Assembly (NCBI RefSeq): GCF_000687455.2
Contig: NZ_JGVW01000076.1
Span: forward strand, 1 to 64,000
Length of the DNA stretch: 64,000 nt
Direction of reading: 5' to 3'
DNA from: Burkholderia sp. lig30
GTDB taxonomy: Bacteria > Pseudomonadota > Gammaproteobacteria > Burkholderiales > Burkholderiaceae
Part shown: positions 36,201-44,582 of the stretch, piece after piece
Layout of the letters: each line of letters opens with the position of its first letter
Position numbering within the stretch: the stretch's first letter is position 1
Position numbers and translations under genes: made by a program
The notes under the pieces: model-generated
Databases searched by the model: none
What the model saw: only the letters and a program-made list of their open reading frames with translations
Told to the model about the DNA's origin: nothing

Positions 36201-36884
36201 ATGAAAACACTTCACCACGCGCTGCTCGCGGCGGGCCTCGCCGGTGCGCTGCTGTCGGCCTCCGGCGCCGCCGGCGCGCAGAGCGTCGAGGACAAGCTGC
36301 GCGGCCAGTTGCGCTCGACCGTGCAGCAGCTGCGTCAGTTGCAGGACAACCAGGCGCAGCTGGAGGCGGACAAGGCGGCCGCCGAGACCGCGCGCGACCA
36401 CGCGCTCGCGCAGTTGAAGGACGTGCAGGCGCAGCTCGCGGCCGCGAAGGGCGAGTCGAGCGGCGAGGCGGCCGCGAAACGCGCGCTCGCGCAGGAAAAA
36501 TCGACGCATGCACAGGATCAGCAGGCGCTCGCCAAATACAAGTCGTCGTACGAGGATCTGTTGACGGTGTCGCGCGCACGCGATGCGCAGCGCACGCAGC
36601 TGCAGCAGGACGTCTCGGCGCGCGACACGCAATTGCAAACCTGCCGTGCGCAGAATGCGGATCTGTATCGCGTCGGGCACGAGATTCTCGACGCGTACGA
36701 GCATGTCGGATTCGGCACGTTCCTGTCGTCGCGCCAGCCTTTCGCGGCAGCGGCCCGGGTGAAGTACGACGAAGTCACGCAGCGCTACGGCGACGCGCTG
36801 TACGCGGGCCGGTACGACCCGGCCGCGCACGCCGCAGGCGCGGCGCCGGTGGCCGCCGCATCCGCGCCGGCGGCGCCGCAATAA
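36201..36884 (+). CDS. Periplasmic coiled-coil protein
   Basis: A 227-residue exported protein. Its signal peptide is at 1-26 (HHALLAAGLAGALLSASGAA). A long heptad-like coiled coil follows at about 28-155 (VEDKLRGQLRSTVQQLRQLQ and more), then a short conserved patch (DAYEHVGFGTFLSSRQPF) and an Ala/Pro-rich tail. It starts 11 nt after the porin stop with GGAG before the ATG, so it is in the operon. It resembles the hypothetical coiled-coil proteins of P. aeruginosa PA0696-PA0698 type in position only. It could be a spacer or chaperone for the exoprotein or the porin. Confidence 0.75.
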   Translation: MKTLHHALLAAGLAGALLSASGAAGAQSVEDKLRGQLRSTVQQLRQLQDNQAQLEADKAAAETARDHALAQLKDVQAQLAAAKGESSGEAAAKRALAQEKSTHAQDQQALAKYKSSYEDLLTVSRARDAQRTQLQQDVSARDTQLQTCRAQNADLYRVGHEILDAYEHVGFGTFLSSRQPFAAAARVKYDEVTQRYGDALYAGRYDPAAHAAGAAPVAAASAPAAPQ

Positions 36885-36948
36885 GTCCGAGGGCCGCCGG
36901 CGCGTCGCGCGCGGGCGGGGATGGCAACGTTCGAACAAGGAAAACGAC

Positions 36949-37539
36949 ATGCAGGACAACATTCAGGATCGCGCGGGCGAGGGCCTCGCGCATCAAACGC
37001 CGATCGACTCGATCGACATCGAACAGCTTGCCCGCGTGCTGCGCGATGCCGGCTATCGCGTGACGGCTGTCGAACAGAACGGCGTGGCGCAGCTGATGAG
37101 CGCCAGCCAGGGGGTGGGCTTTTCGGTGCGTTTCGGCAACGCGGCGTTGCCGTCGCAGCCGGGCGTCGCGCCCGACGCCGCGCGCTACATCGACTACACG
37201 CTCGTCTGCGTGCTGCAGGTGCAGGGCGAAATGCCGGCCGAGCTGGTCGCGAACTGGAATCGCACGAAGCGCTTCGCCCGGCTGGCGAGCCACGGCGCGT
37301 TCCTCGCGCTCGAGATGGACGTGATCGTCGCGGGCGGTGTATCCGAGCGCTACCTGCGCGGGACGATCGAGCTGTGGGACCGGCTGATCCAGGAATTCCT
37401 GTTGCATCTGCGCAGCCGGCCGGCGCTCGCCGCGCAGGAAGCGGACGCGCACGTTGCCCGGCCCGCGGCGGGTGAAACGGCCGACGAACCCGCGGACGAC
37501 ACGGAACGGTCGTCTCGCGAGAAGGCCGGGCACGCATGA
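36949..37539 (+). CDS. YbjN-domain protein
   Basis: A 196-residue cytoplasmic protein with a YbjN-type sensory fold at about 18-160: SIDIEQLARVLRDAGYRVTA, YIDYTLVCVLQVQGEMPAE, VANWNRTKRFARLA and RGTIELWDRLIQEFLLHL. The tail after 160 is acidic and disordered. YbjN proteins resemble type III chaperone folds and are thought to act by protein-protein contacts. The ATG is preceded by AAGGAAAA. Its stop overlaps the next start (ATGA). Confidence 0.8.
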   Translation: MQDNIQDRAGEGLAHQTPIDSIDIEQLARVLRDAGYRVTAVEQNGVAQLMSASQGVGFSVRFGNAALPSQPGVAPDAARYIDYTLVCVLQVQGEMPAELVANWNRTKRFARLASHGAFLALEMDVIVAGGVSERYLRGTIELWDRLIQEFLLHLRSRPALAAQEADAHVARPAAGETADEPADDTERSSREKAGHA

Positions 37540-37997
37540 CCGCGGGCGGGCGCTTCGCGGCATTCGGCGCCGCGCTGATCAGGTGGCTGACCAACCGGCG
37601 CGCACCGGTGGCGGTAGGCGATGCGCCGGCCGCCTGGCTCGCCTATGCCGAGCGTGTGTCGAGGCGGCTTCAGGAAGCGCTCGACGGTGCAGACGCCGCC
37701 GCCCGCCGCGTGCGTGCGCAGCTCGATTGCCATGCCGACACCTGCGTTGCGGCGGGCGACGCGGCGCCGGCGCTGCGCCTGAGGGCGTGGCTCGACACGC
37801 GCGGCCGGGTGATGCGGGTCGAGACCTCGCCGCCGGCCGGGCCGGCGATCGACGCGGCGTTGCGCGCGGCGCTCGTCGGCAGGCCGGTCGGCGCGTCGCC
37901 TCCAAGGCGGATGCGCCAGCCACTGGTGGTGCGGCTGCGCTGCACGGCGGCGCCACCTGCACCCGACGAGCCCGACGTGAGCGACACACCGGCATGA
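37536..37997 (+). CDS. Small protein with TonB C-terminal-like domain (first of two)
   Basis: A 153-residue protein translationally coupled to the YbjN gene by ATGA. Its core (RLRAWLDTRGRVMRVETSPP, then IDAALRAALVG and RMRQPLVVRLRC) follows the TonB_C pattern also seen in the genes at 20333, 33596 and 40920. There is no clear signal peptide or membrane anchor; the N-terminus FAAFGAALIRWLTNRR is only weakly hydrophobic. It may be a soluble periplasmic or cytoplasmic TonB_C module, or be anchored by that short helix. Its role is unknown. Confidence 0.7.
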   Translation: MTAGGRFAAFGAALIRWLTNRRAPVAVGDAPAAWLAYAERVSRRLQEALDGADAAARRVRAQLDCHADTCVAAGDAAPALRLRAWLDTRGRVMRVETSPPAGPAIDAALRAALVGRPVGASPPRRMRQPLVVRLRCTAAPPAPDEPDVSDTPA

Positions 37998-38074
37998 CGC
38001 CGTCGCGTGGCGAACGCGGGGCGCCCGACGGGCACGACACGAATCAAAACCGCAGTGAGAGGGGAACGGGAGCC

Positions 38075-38956
38075 ATGATGAAGCAACTCGCAATGATGAT
38101 GACGTGCATGCTGATCGGCAGCGCGCCGCTCGTCGCGCTGGCGGACGACGTGATCGCCAGCGCCGGGCAGGCGACGGTCACGCAATCGGATATCACGACC
38201 CAGATGAAGGCGCTGGAGCCGGAGGTCCGCACCCGCCTCGCGGCCGATACCGCCGCGATGGACCAGCTCGTGCGCGCGTCGCTTGCCCAGAAGGCGGTGC
38301 TCGCCGAGGCGAAGGCGAAGGACTGGGGCAAGCAGCCGAAGGTTCAGGCGGCGATCGAGCAGGCTCAGCGCGACATCATCGCGCGCAGCTATCTCGCATC
38401 GATCAGCGAGCCGCCCGCCGACTATCCGGCCGATGCGGAACTGCAGCATGCGTATGACCAGAACCCGGCGGCGTTCACCATGCCGCGCGCGCTGCATGTC
38501 GCGCAGATCTATCTCGCCGTGCCGGCGAACGCCGACGCGGCCGCTGTCGAGAAGGCCCGCAAGCAGGCGGAGGCGCTTGCGAGCCGCGCGCGCACGGGTG
38601 ATTTCGCTGCGCTGGCGAAATCGAATTCTCAGGACAAGGCGAGCGCGGCGAAGGGCGGCGACCTGGGCTTCGTGCCGGAGCCGGTCATGCTGCCGGCGGT
38701 ACGCGACGCGGCTGCTGCGCTGAAGCCGGGCCAGGTATCGGCACCGATCCGCACGCCGGCCGGGTTTCACGTGGTGAAGCTGATCGACGTGCGCCCGGCG
38801 AGCCAGCGCCAGTTTGCCGACGTGAAGGAGCAGATCCGCGTCGCGTTGCGCGCGCAGAGGACGCGCGAGAACTCGCAGGCCTATCTCGACAAGCTCGCCG
38901 GCAGCGCACCGATCGACGAAGGGGCACTGAAGAAAGCGCTCGCCGCCGTGCAATAG
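38075..38956 (+). CDS. Parvulin-type periplasmic peptidyl-prolyl isomerase
   Basis: A 293-residue SurA/PrsA-like protein. Its signal peptide is at 1-23 (MMTCMLIGSAPLVALA). An N-terminal helical chaperone domain follows (VTQSDITTQMKALEPEVRTR). The rotamase domain is at about 145-245 (RALHVAQIYLAVPANADAAA, KSNSQDKASAAKGGDLGFV, SAPIRTPAGFHVVKLIDVR). ATG 38075 follows a GAGAGGGGAA ribosome binding site; the longer in-frame extension back to 37454 is a shadow. It probably helps fold the exoprotein, TpsB or the porin in the periplasm. P. aeruginosa carries a PPIase (PA0699) at the same place. Confidence 0.9.
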   Translation: MMKQLAMMMTCMLIGSAPLVALADDVIASAGQATVTQSDITTQMKALEPEVRTRLAADTAAMDQLVRASLAQKAVLAEAKAKDWGKQPKVQAAIEQAQRDIIARSYLASISEPPADYPADAELQHAYDQNPAAFTMPRALHVAQIYLAVPANADAAAVEKARKQAEALASRARTGDFAALAKSNSQDKASAAKGGDLGFVPEPVMLPAVRDAAAALKPGQVSAPIRTPAGFHVVKLIDVRPASQRQFADVKEQIRVALRAQRTRENSQAYLDKLAGSAPIDEGALKKALAAVQ

Positions 38957-39056
38957 GCGCGCGCAGCCGAGCGTGCGATGCCCGCGCGCTTGCTCAAGCG
39001 TGCATTGCGCGAGGCGAATTGAATGCCAGCACCGCTTTATCGGGAGAACCATCGAA

Positions 39057-39413
39057 ATGGCCATGCAACGGAACACGCTCGTGGCGCTCGCCGGCCTCTG
39101 GCTCGCCGCCGTCTCGTCTGCGCAGGGCACCGCCGGCGCGCAGCCGGGATCGGCGACGAAACCGGTTTGCGTCGACGTGGAAGTGGACGGCAAACGCGCG
39201 CTGTCGTACGACTGCCTGAACGCGAAGCTGCAGCCGAGCGTGCAGCCGGGGTCCGGCGCGTCGCAGCCGGCGTCGAGGGATCGTGCGAACGAACCGTCGA
39301 ACCGTGTCGGCACGTTCAATCTGTCGACCGAGAAAAACCGCTTCGGCAAGAACTGGGGCAAATCGGTCAATCCGCAGCGGCCTGCGGCACCGGTTGCCGT
39401 GCCGCCGAAATGA
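39057..39413 (+). CDS. Small secreted protein of the TPS/TonB operon
   Basis: A 118-residue exported protein: signal peptide about 1-28 (LVALAGLWLAAVSSAQGTAG), a short conserved-looking core with two Cys (KPVCVDVEVDGKRALSYDCL) that could form a disulfide, then a disordered Ser/Pro/Arg-rich tail. ATG 39057 is preceded by GGGAGA at 10 nt; ATG 39063 is an alternative. No family is recognised. It sits between the PPIase and protease genes with the operon's usual spacing. Confidence 0.65.
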   Translation: MAMQRNTLVALAGLWLAAVSSAQGTAGAQPGSATKPVCVDVEVDGKRALSYDCLNAKLQPSVQPGSGASQPASRDRANEPSNRVGTFNLSTEKNRFGKNWGKSVNPQRPAAPVAVPPK

Positions 39414-39483
39414 GCCCCCGGCCACGGGCGCGACGAGGCGGCCGGCGTCCGGCCCGCGCACGGCATCCAACAGGAGCGAATAC

Positions 39484-40884
39484 GTGAAACGGGACCATGT
39501 CAGGCGTGCGCTGGCGGTGCTGGCGGCGCTCGGCGCGCTGATGCTGGCGGGCGGTGGCGGGGCGCGCGCAGCGGACGGGCCGGCGCAAGGCGCGGCGGCC
39601 GCCGCGCTGCCGAACTTCGCCGCGCTCGTCAAGCGGTACGGCGCGGCCGTCGTCAACATCAGCGTGACCCGTGAGGTCGCGCAGGTCGGCATCCAGCTGC
39701 CGCCCGGCATCGCCCCGGACAATCCGCTCGCGCCGTTCTTCGCGCGCCGTGTGATCGGCAACCGTGAGGAAGTGAGCCTCGGCTCCGGTTTCATTGTCGA
39801 CGCGGACGGCCTCATCCTGACCAACCGGCACGTGGTCGGCGATGCATCGAGCGTCGACGTGAAGCTCACCGACAAGCGTCAGTTCAAGGGCCGCGTGATC
39901 GGTACCGATGCGCTGTCCGATGTCGCGCTGATCCGCATCGACGCGCGCAACCTGCCGACCGTCGTGCCGGGCGACCCGGCGCGCACCGAGGTCGGCGACT
40001 GGGTGATGGCGATCGGTTCGCCTTACGGCTTCGCGAACACGGTGACGCAAGGCATCGTCAGCGCGAAGTCGCGCTCGCTGCCCGGCGAGCGCTACGTGCC
40101 GTTCATCCAGACCGACGTGCCGATCAATCCGGGCAGCTCCGGCGGCCCGCTGTTCGACCTGAACGGACGGGTGATCGCGATCAATTCGGTGATCTATTCG
40201 AAGACCGGCGGCTACCAGGGGCTGGCATTCGCGATTCCGATCGACATCGCACTCGACGTGAAGGACCAGTTGCTGCACACGGGCAAAGTCACGCGCGGGC
40301 GGCTCGGGGTCGGGATGCAGGAGGTCAGCGACGCGCTGGCGCGGTCGTTTGGCCTGCCGAATCCGGATGGCGCGCTCGTCACGATGATCGAGCCGGGCGG
40401 CCCGGCTGCGCAGGCGGGGCTGAAGGCGGGCGACGTCGTGCTCGGGCTCGACGGCCAGCCGGTCGCCGACTCGCTGGAACTGCTCGGTGCGGTCGCGCGG
40501 CTGCGCCCCGGGCGGCAGGCGGATCTGCTCGTCTGGCGCGCGGGACGGGCAAGCCACGTGGCGGTGACGATCGGCGCGCTCGACAGCGGCGCGGCGCCTC
40601 CGGACGGCGCGGCGGCGCTCGCACGCCTCGGTCTGACGCTGCGTCCGGCCACCGGGCAGGAGCGTCGCCAGCGCGACGCGAACCACGGGCTCGTGATCGA
40701 GGGCGCGAGCGGGCAGGCGGCACGCGCGGGGTTGCAGGCCGGCGACGTCGTGCTGTCGGTCAACGGCACGCTGGTCGCGAGCGTGGCCACGCTCGTCGAC
40801 GGCATCAACGCGTCGCGCGGCGTGATCGCGCTGCTTGTGCAGCGCGGCGGCACACGGCTCTTCGTGTCGCTCGATCTTGGCTGA
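39484..40884 (+). CDS. DegP/HtrA-family periplasmic serine protease with two PDZ domains
   Basis: A 466-residue protein. The GTG start follows AGGAG at 7 nt and the signal peptide is at about 1-31. The trypsin-like domain carries the triad His116 (LTNRHVVGDAS), Asp146 (LSDVALIRID) and Ser219 (INPGSSGGPLFDL); GSSGG replaces the more common GNSGG. Two PDZ domains follow at about 280-360 (MIEPGGPAAQAGLKAGDVVL) and 385-460 (IEGASGQAARAGLQAGDVVL). It is a periplasmic quality-control or processing protease. Its place in the operon suggests it processes the exoprotein, or performs regulated proteolysis of the FecR anti-sigma factor; both are inference. Confidence 0.93.
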   Translation: MKRDHVRRALAVLAALGALMLAGGGGARAADGPAQGAAAAALPNFAALVKRYGAAVVNISVTREVAQVGIQLPPGIAPDNPLAPFFARRVIGNREEVSLGSGFIVDADGLILTNRHVVGDASSVDVKLTDKRQFKGRVIGTDALSDVALIRIDARNLPTVVPGDPARTEVGDWVMAIGSPYGFANTVTQGIVSAKSRSLPGERYVPFIQTDVPINPGSSGGPLFDLNGRVIAINSVIYSKTGGYQGLAFAIPIDIALDVKDQLLHTGKVTRGRLGVGMQEVSDALARSFGLPNPDGALVTMIEPGGPAAQAGLKAGDVVLGLDGQPVADSLELLGAVARLRPGRQADLLVWRAGRASHVAVTIGALDSGAAPPDGAAALARLGLTLRPATGQERRQRDANHGLVIEGASGQAARAGLQAGDVVLSVNGTLVASVATLVDGINASRGVIALLVQRGGTRLFVSLDLG

Positions 40885-40919
40885 CGTTGCACATTCATCC
40901 ATCGAAACGGGAGGCATGC

Positions 40920-41441
40920 GTGCATCGCTCCATCGGACATTCTTCAGTCTCTCGCGCGCGGCGCCGCGCACAGGCAACGCGAAGCCTGCGGCGGATCGCG
41001 GCGCTGGCCGTCGCACTCGTGATGGCGGCCGCACTCGCGGACGCCGTGCCCGCCCGCGCGCAGACGGTTGACGTGCCGCAGTCGTGGATCAGCTACGCGC
41101 ATCGCGCCGGACGGCAGTTCCAGGCATGGCTCGAGGCCGACGGCGATCCGGCCGACCGGCTCCATGCGTATCTGGAGGAGCGGGTGCTGAATGCGAGCGC
41201 GCCACCGCCCGCCATCGTCGTGCGCGCGTGGATCGGGGCGAACGGCGCGGTCACGCGCATCGAGTTCGCGTCGCTCGGCGATGCGGGGGCGGATGCGGCG
41301 CTGCGGCAACTGCTGACCGCGGCGCCGCTCACCGAGCCGCCGCCGCCCGACATGCTGCAGCCGCTGCGCGTGCGGTTGCGGCTCGCGCCGAATCCGGATG
41401 CGCCCGGCGCCACGTCGGGGGCGTCCGCGCGCACACCGTGA
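40920..41441 (+). CDS. Exported protein with TonB C-terminal-like domain (second of two), end of operon
   Basis: A 173-residue protein. GTG 40920 is 5 nt after GGGAGG. A hydrophobic signal sequence at about 22-50 (LRRIAALAVALVMAAALADA) is preceded by a basic N-tail. The mature part resembles the protein encoded at 37536: WISYAHRAGRQFQAWLEADG, IVVRAWIGANGAVTRIEF and LLTAAPLTEPPPPDMLQPLR, which is a TonB_C-like pattern. There is no Pro-rich spacer, so it is not a complete TonB. It is the last gene before the IS-scarred boundary. Confidence 0.7.
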   Translation: MHRSIGHSSVSRARRRAQATRSLRRIAALAVALVMAAALADAVPARAQTVDVPQSWISYAHRAGRQFQAWLEADGDPADRLHAYLEERVLNASAPPPAIVVRAWIGANGAVTRIEFASLGDAGADAALRQLLTAAPLTEPPPPDMLQPLRVRLRLAPNPDAPGATSGASARTP

Positions 41442-41465
41442 TGGGGAGGCTTGTCCGGTCACGCG

Positions 41466-41488
41466 GAGGCAGAAGTGACTCCTGCCTC
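41466..41488 (+). terminator. Weak hairpin after the long operon
   Basis: A 7-bp stem, GAGGCAG / CTGCCTC with a 9-nt loop, lies 25 nt past the last gene and is followed by ACTCCCTTG, with no real T run. It is the only hairpin near the operon end. The sequence from here to about 41809 holds no gene that I can support. Confidence 0.3.
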
Positions 41489-41809
41489 ACTCCCTTGACC
41501 ACGACAGACCGACAACCATTGCTGCAACCCGTTTTACGCTAGCCGCATGGAAGGGCGAGCTAGCTGTCTCGAATATCCAGGCAGTCGGACTGCTGAACTC
41601 CCTGCGCTTTGGCACGGGGCGACGGGCTGGTTCCCGCGGAACGGGAGGGCGTCGAGAGTTCGGGACGACCTGGGAAGATTTATGGTTAAAGCGTGTCGAA
41701 AATGGAAGGTATATGGGGTAACTGCCCCTTGTTGGGACTGGTTCCATTTGCTGGGTTTCGCCCCAAACGGAAGCTATTTGGTTGAATTTTCGGAAGTCAA
41801 TTGAGCTCC

Positions 41810-42397
41810 TCCACATGTCTTCTAGCCCAACGTCGTGACTGGCCCAGACACGGCACATATCCGTCGACCGTCGCTCGTTCGGTGCGGTGGCGACTGACGG
41901 CATGGCCTGTACGCGAGGCCGGAAGCCAATCGGTCGCGAACCTGCCAACCCTTCAGCTGGAAGATCCGCTGCGCCGTGTTCTTGTTGAACCCCGGCAGGT
42001 GCGCCACGGTCCGGTAGCCAAACGACGGCGATTCCTCGATCAGTGCTTTGGTCGGTTCGGCAAAACGCGCCTGAATCTTGGGTGCAGACTGGACTGGTCG
42101 GTAATACACGGTGTGGCGCGGCACCTCGAACCAACGGCACGTTTCCAGATCGAGACGGTAATACCGCCGGCTTGCAGTTCCTGTCGGATCGGCTCGATCA
42201 CTTGTCGTCCTCGCCCGGCAGGGACCGCAATCAATAAGATGGTCCGCCCCGCTCCCGGTAGGGCACACGTAGTTTTCGCAGTCCGGAACGGGAGAGTCCC
42301 CATGCGTATTCAGCCGGCACCAGCGCGCTCTTGCGCTTGGCTGTCCATCGTCTGATGTCTTGTTCCATTCTTGTGCTCATCGTCGACTCGTCCATTA
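41810..42397 (-). pseudogene. Degenerate IS3-family transposase (orfA start and orfB fragments)
   Basis: Read on the minus strand, the segment begins at 42397 with an OrfA-like N-terminus (MDESTMSTRMEQDIRRWTAK then RKSALV), which breaks off after about 25 residues. OrfB-type sequence follows in two frames. One frame has HTVYYRPVQSAPKIQARFAE, SPSFGYRTVAHLPGFNKNTA and QRIFQLKGWQVR. The other has RPIGFRPRVQAMPSVATAPN and ERRSTDMCRVWASHD. The first Asp of the DDE catalytic core would be in STDMCRVW; everything after it is lost. Internal deletion and frameshifts make it inactive. It marks the left edge of the low-GC island. Confidence 0.75.
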
Positions 42398-42423
42398 TGA
42401 CGTGAGCAGGAAATCATTGGGTC

Positions 42424-42512
42424 GATGCATGCCGTTCCGATCGAGCGCAACGGCGTGATGCAGGCCTTTTACCGACGTCGACACCGACGAAGACATCGAC
42501 GGCGTCATGTTG
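42424..42512 (-). pseudogene. Fragment of an IS110-family transposase N-terminus
   Basis: On the minus strand one frame reads AVDVFVGVDVGK and, after a one-base slip, another reads GLHHAVALDRNG. Together these give the IS110-type N-terminus around the first catalytic Asp (VFVGVDVGK...HHAVALDRNG). Only about 30 codons remain, so it is a fossil. Together with the IS3 remnant beside it, it points to repeated insertion at this junction. The following 42513-42780 stretch holds no gene I can support. Confidence 0.6.
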
Positions 42513-42780
42513 TTGAGTCTCTTGCATCGCAGGCTATGCAGATTGAACGGCTTGGCCTGCAACAATGGTGGCAAGTCCCGGCATCCACGTTACGGACAGG
42601 GGTGGGAAATTCCGGCCAAACTTCTATAGGCGATCCACCGGCCACCCGCGAGGCCCGGCGACAACGCCCCGGGATCATGGGCGACTGGGGCGGGAATCAT
42701 ATCGGGCCTGGCTGGCTTAAGCCCCGATTATCGTGGCAAGAAGATAGTGACAGGGCGCTTCACATTCTGCTTCGCCCATT

Positions 42781-42795
42781 ATTCATGCCATTTAT
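42781..42795 (+). promoter_or_regulatory. NahR-type LysR operator before the aromatic-acid operon
   Basis: ATTCATGCCATTTAT matches the known NahR/NagR binding consensus ATTCACGCTNNTGAT at 10 of its 13 defined positions. It lies 99 bp before the adenylating-enzyme start. If TAGAGT at about 42841 is the -10 box, the site would centre near -64, where NahR binds at nah and sal promoters. The likely binder is the NahR-like protein encoded at 50618-51541. Confidence 0.55.
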
Positions 42796-42893
42796 ATCGA
42801 ACATTCGTCCCCCCTGCTGGCTCGTCAAGGCGTTCCCGCCTAGAGTAATCACACACTAAGAACGCGTGCATTACTCGAGAGGAGATATTGGCG

Positions 42894-44534
42894 ATGCTGG
42901 AGGGATTTATTCCGTGGTCTTCAGAGCTGGCAGAGAAATATATTGCTAACGGATATTGGGAAAACCGAACTGTAAGCGATATGGTGTATGCCTCTGCTGA
43001 TCGTTACCCAGACAAGGCGGCTGTCATTCACGATGATCGACTAATTACTTATAGTGATCTTCGAGACAAGGTTGATTGCTTGGCATATCGCCTTGTCGGT
43101 GTGGGAATCAAGAAGCATGACCGTATCGTCATGCAGCTTCCTAATTCCATTGAATTTGTCATTTCATATCTGGCCCTGACGCGAATCGGCGCGATTCCGG
43201 TGTTGGCCCTGAGGGCGCATCGGCACACTGAAATTTGCCACTTCATCAATGCCTCCGGTGCAGTCGGCTACATGATTCCAGACGAATTCCATCGCTTCGA
43301 CTATCGGCAGATGGCCAAAGACGTGCAGTTGGAGTGTTCGACGCTGAAGACGGTTTTTGTCCTTGGTCGTCCGCTGGATGGCCAGATTTCGCTGTTGAAC
43401 CTGATCGACCGGACCACATCGCGGGAAGAAAGATCCAGAGGCCTCGCCGAAGTCCATCCAGATCCATGTGATGTCGCGACCATGCTGTTGTCAGGCGGGA
43501 CAACCTCGATGTCGAAACTCATCCCGCGAACTCATAACGATTATGTCTTGAATGCAAGGCTATGCGCAGAGGCGGCCGGGTTTGGCCCTGATACGGTTTT
43601 TATGGCCATCTTGCCACTTGGGCACAACTACAATCTCGCAGCACCGGGCATGCTGGGTGTTTTCTATTACGGCGGCACGGTCCTAATCTCCCCTTCCGGA
43701 GATGCAGAAGTTGTCTTCCCGCTTGTCGAGCAGTATCACGTCACTGCTATTGCCACGGCCGTCCCGCTGATTACGAGCTGGCTGAGTTCCGGCATCCCTG
43801 CGTGCCATGACCTTTCTTCACTCAAAGTCATCCAGAATGGCGGAGCTCGACTGGCGCCAGAATTGCGCCAGCGCATTCGAGCCGAATTGCATTGCATCCC
43901 ACAGGAAATCTATGGGACAGCTGAAGGGCTCATCAACATGACTCGCCTCGACGATCCCGATGATCTTCTGCTCGAGAGCTCAGGATCCCCGGTTTGCGAT
44001 GCAGATGAAATCAAGATCATCGATGACGAAGGAAATGAATTACCGGATGGCGAGGCTGGGGAGCTGGTAACGCGAGGCCCTTATACCATCCAAGGCTACT
44101 ACAACGCCGATGAAAAGAACAAGGAGGCGTTCACTGCTGATGGTTTTTACCGCATGGGTGATATCTGCCGCAAACAAGGGCGTTATGTCTTCGCAGAAGG
44201 AAGAACGAAGGATCTGATTAACCGTGGTGGCGAAAAAATCAGCTGCGAGGAAGTTGAGAACCTTATTTTCAAGTTGCAAAAGGTGCATCAGGTTGCTCTT
44301 GTTGCCATGCCGGATCCTGTCTTCGGTGAAAAGGCCTGCGCCTACGTATCACTGAAGCCCGGGGAAAGCCTGACTTTCGACGAGCTTATCGAATTTCTAA
44401 AGAAGCAGCGGATTTCGAGTTTCAAACTTCCCGAGCGCCTGGAGATTGTTGATGAGTTTCCGACCAGCCTGGTCGGAAAAATTCTGAAGCGGGAGTTGCG
44501 GGAAATGATCGTTAAAAAAATGGCTGGCGAATAA
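42894..44534 (+). CDS. Salicylate / 2,3-dihydroxybenzoate-type AMP ligase (SdgA/DhbE-like)
   Basis: A 546-residue ANL-family adenylating enzyme close to EntE/DhbE: N-terminal IPWSSELAEKYIANGYW, P-loop LLSGGTTSMSKLIPRTHNDY, HNY in LPLGHNYNLAAPG (the Asn contacts the 2-hydroxyl in DhbE), YGTAEGLINMTRLDDP, GRTKDLINRGGEKISCEE, and the catalytic Lys in LVGKILKREL. It should activate salicylate or a close relative to the acyl-AMP. ATG 42894 has GGAGA 9 nt upstream; a TTG at 42888 is less likely. Codon use is plainly more AT-rich than in the preceding 41 kb. With the flavoprotein and cupin downstream it matches the Streptomyces Sdg-type route through salicylyl-CoA to gentisate. It is probably catabolic, not siderophore-related, since no NRPS is nearby. 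Confidence 0.85.
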   Translation: MLEGFIPWSSELAEKYIANGYWENRTVSDMVYASADRYPDKAAVIHDDRLITYSDLRDKVDCLAYRLVGVGIKKHDRIVMQLPNSIEFVISYLALTRIGAIPVLALRAHRHTEICHFINASGAVGYMIPDEFHRFDYRQMAKDVQLECSTLKTVFVLGRPLDGQISLLNLIDRTTSREERSRGLAEVHPDPCDVATMLLSGGTTSMSKLIPRTHNDYVLNARLCAEAAGFGPDTVFMAILPLGHNYNLAAPGMLGVFYYGGTVLISPSGDAEVVFPLVEQYHVTAIATAVPLITSWLSSGIPACHDLSSLKVIQNGGARLAPELRQRIRAELHCIPQEIYGTAEGLINMTRLDDPDDLLLESSGSPVCDADEIKIIDDEGNELPDGEAGELVTRGPYTIQGYYNADEKNKEAFTADGFYRMGDICRKQGRYVFAEGRTKDLINRGGEKISCEEVENLIFKLQKVHQVALVAMPDPVFGEKACAYVSLKPGESLTFDELIEFLKKQRISSFKLPERLEIVDEFPTSLVGKILKRELREMIVKKMAGE

Positions 44535-44582
44535 GTTGGGGTCGGCAATTATAAGATTTGTCTAATCAGAGGAGCGCGTCAA

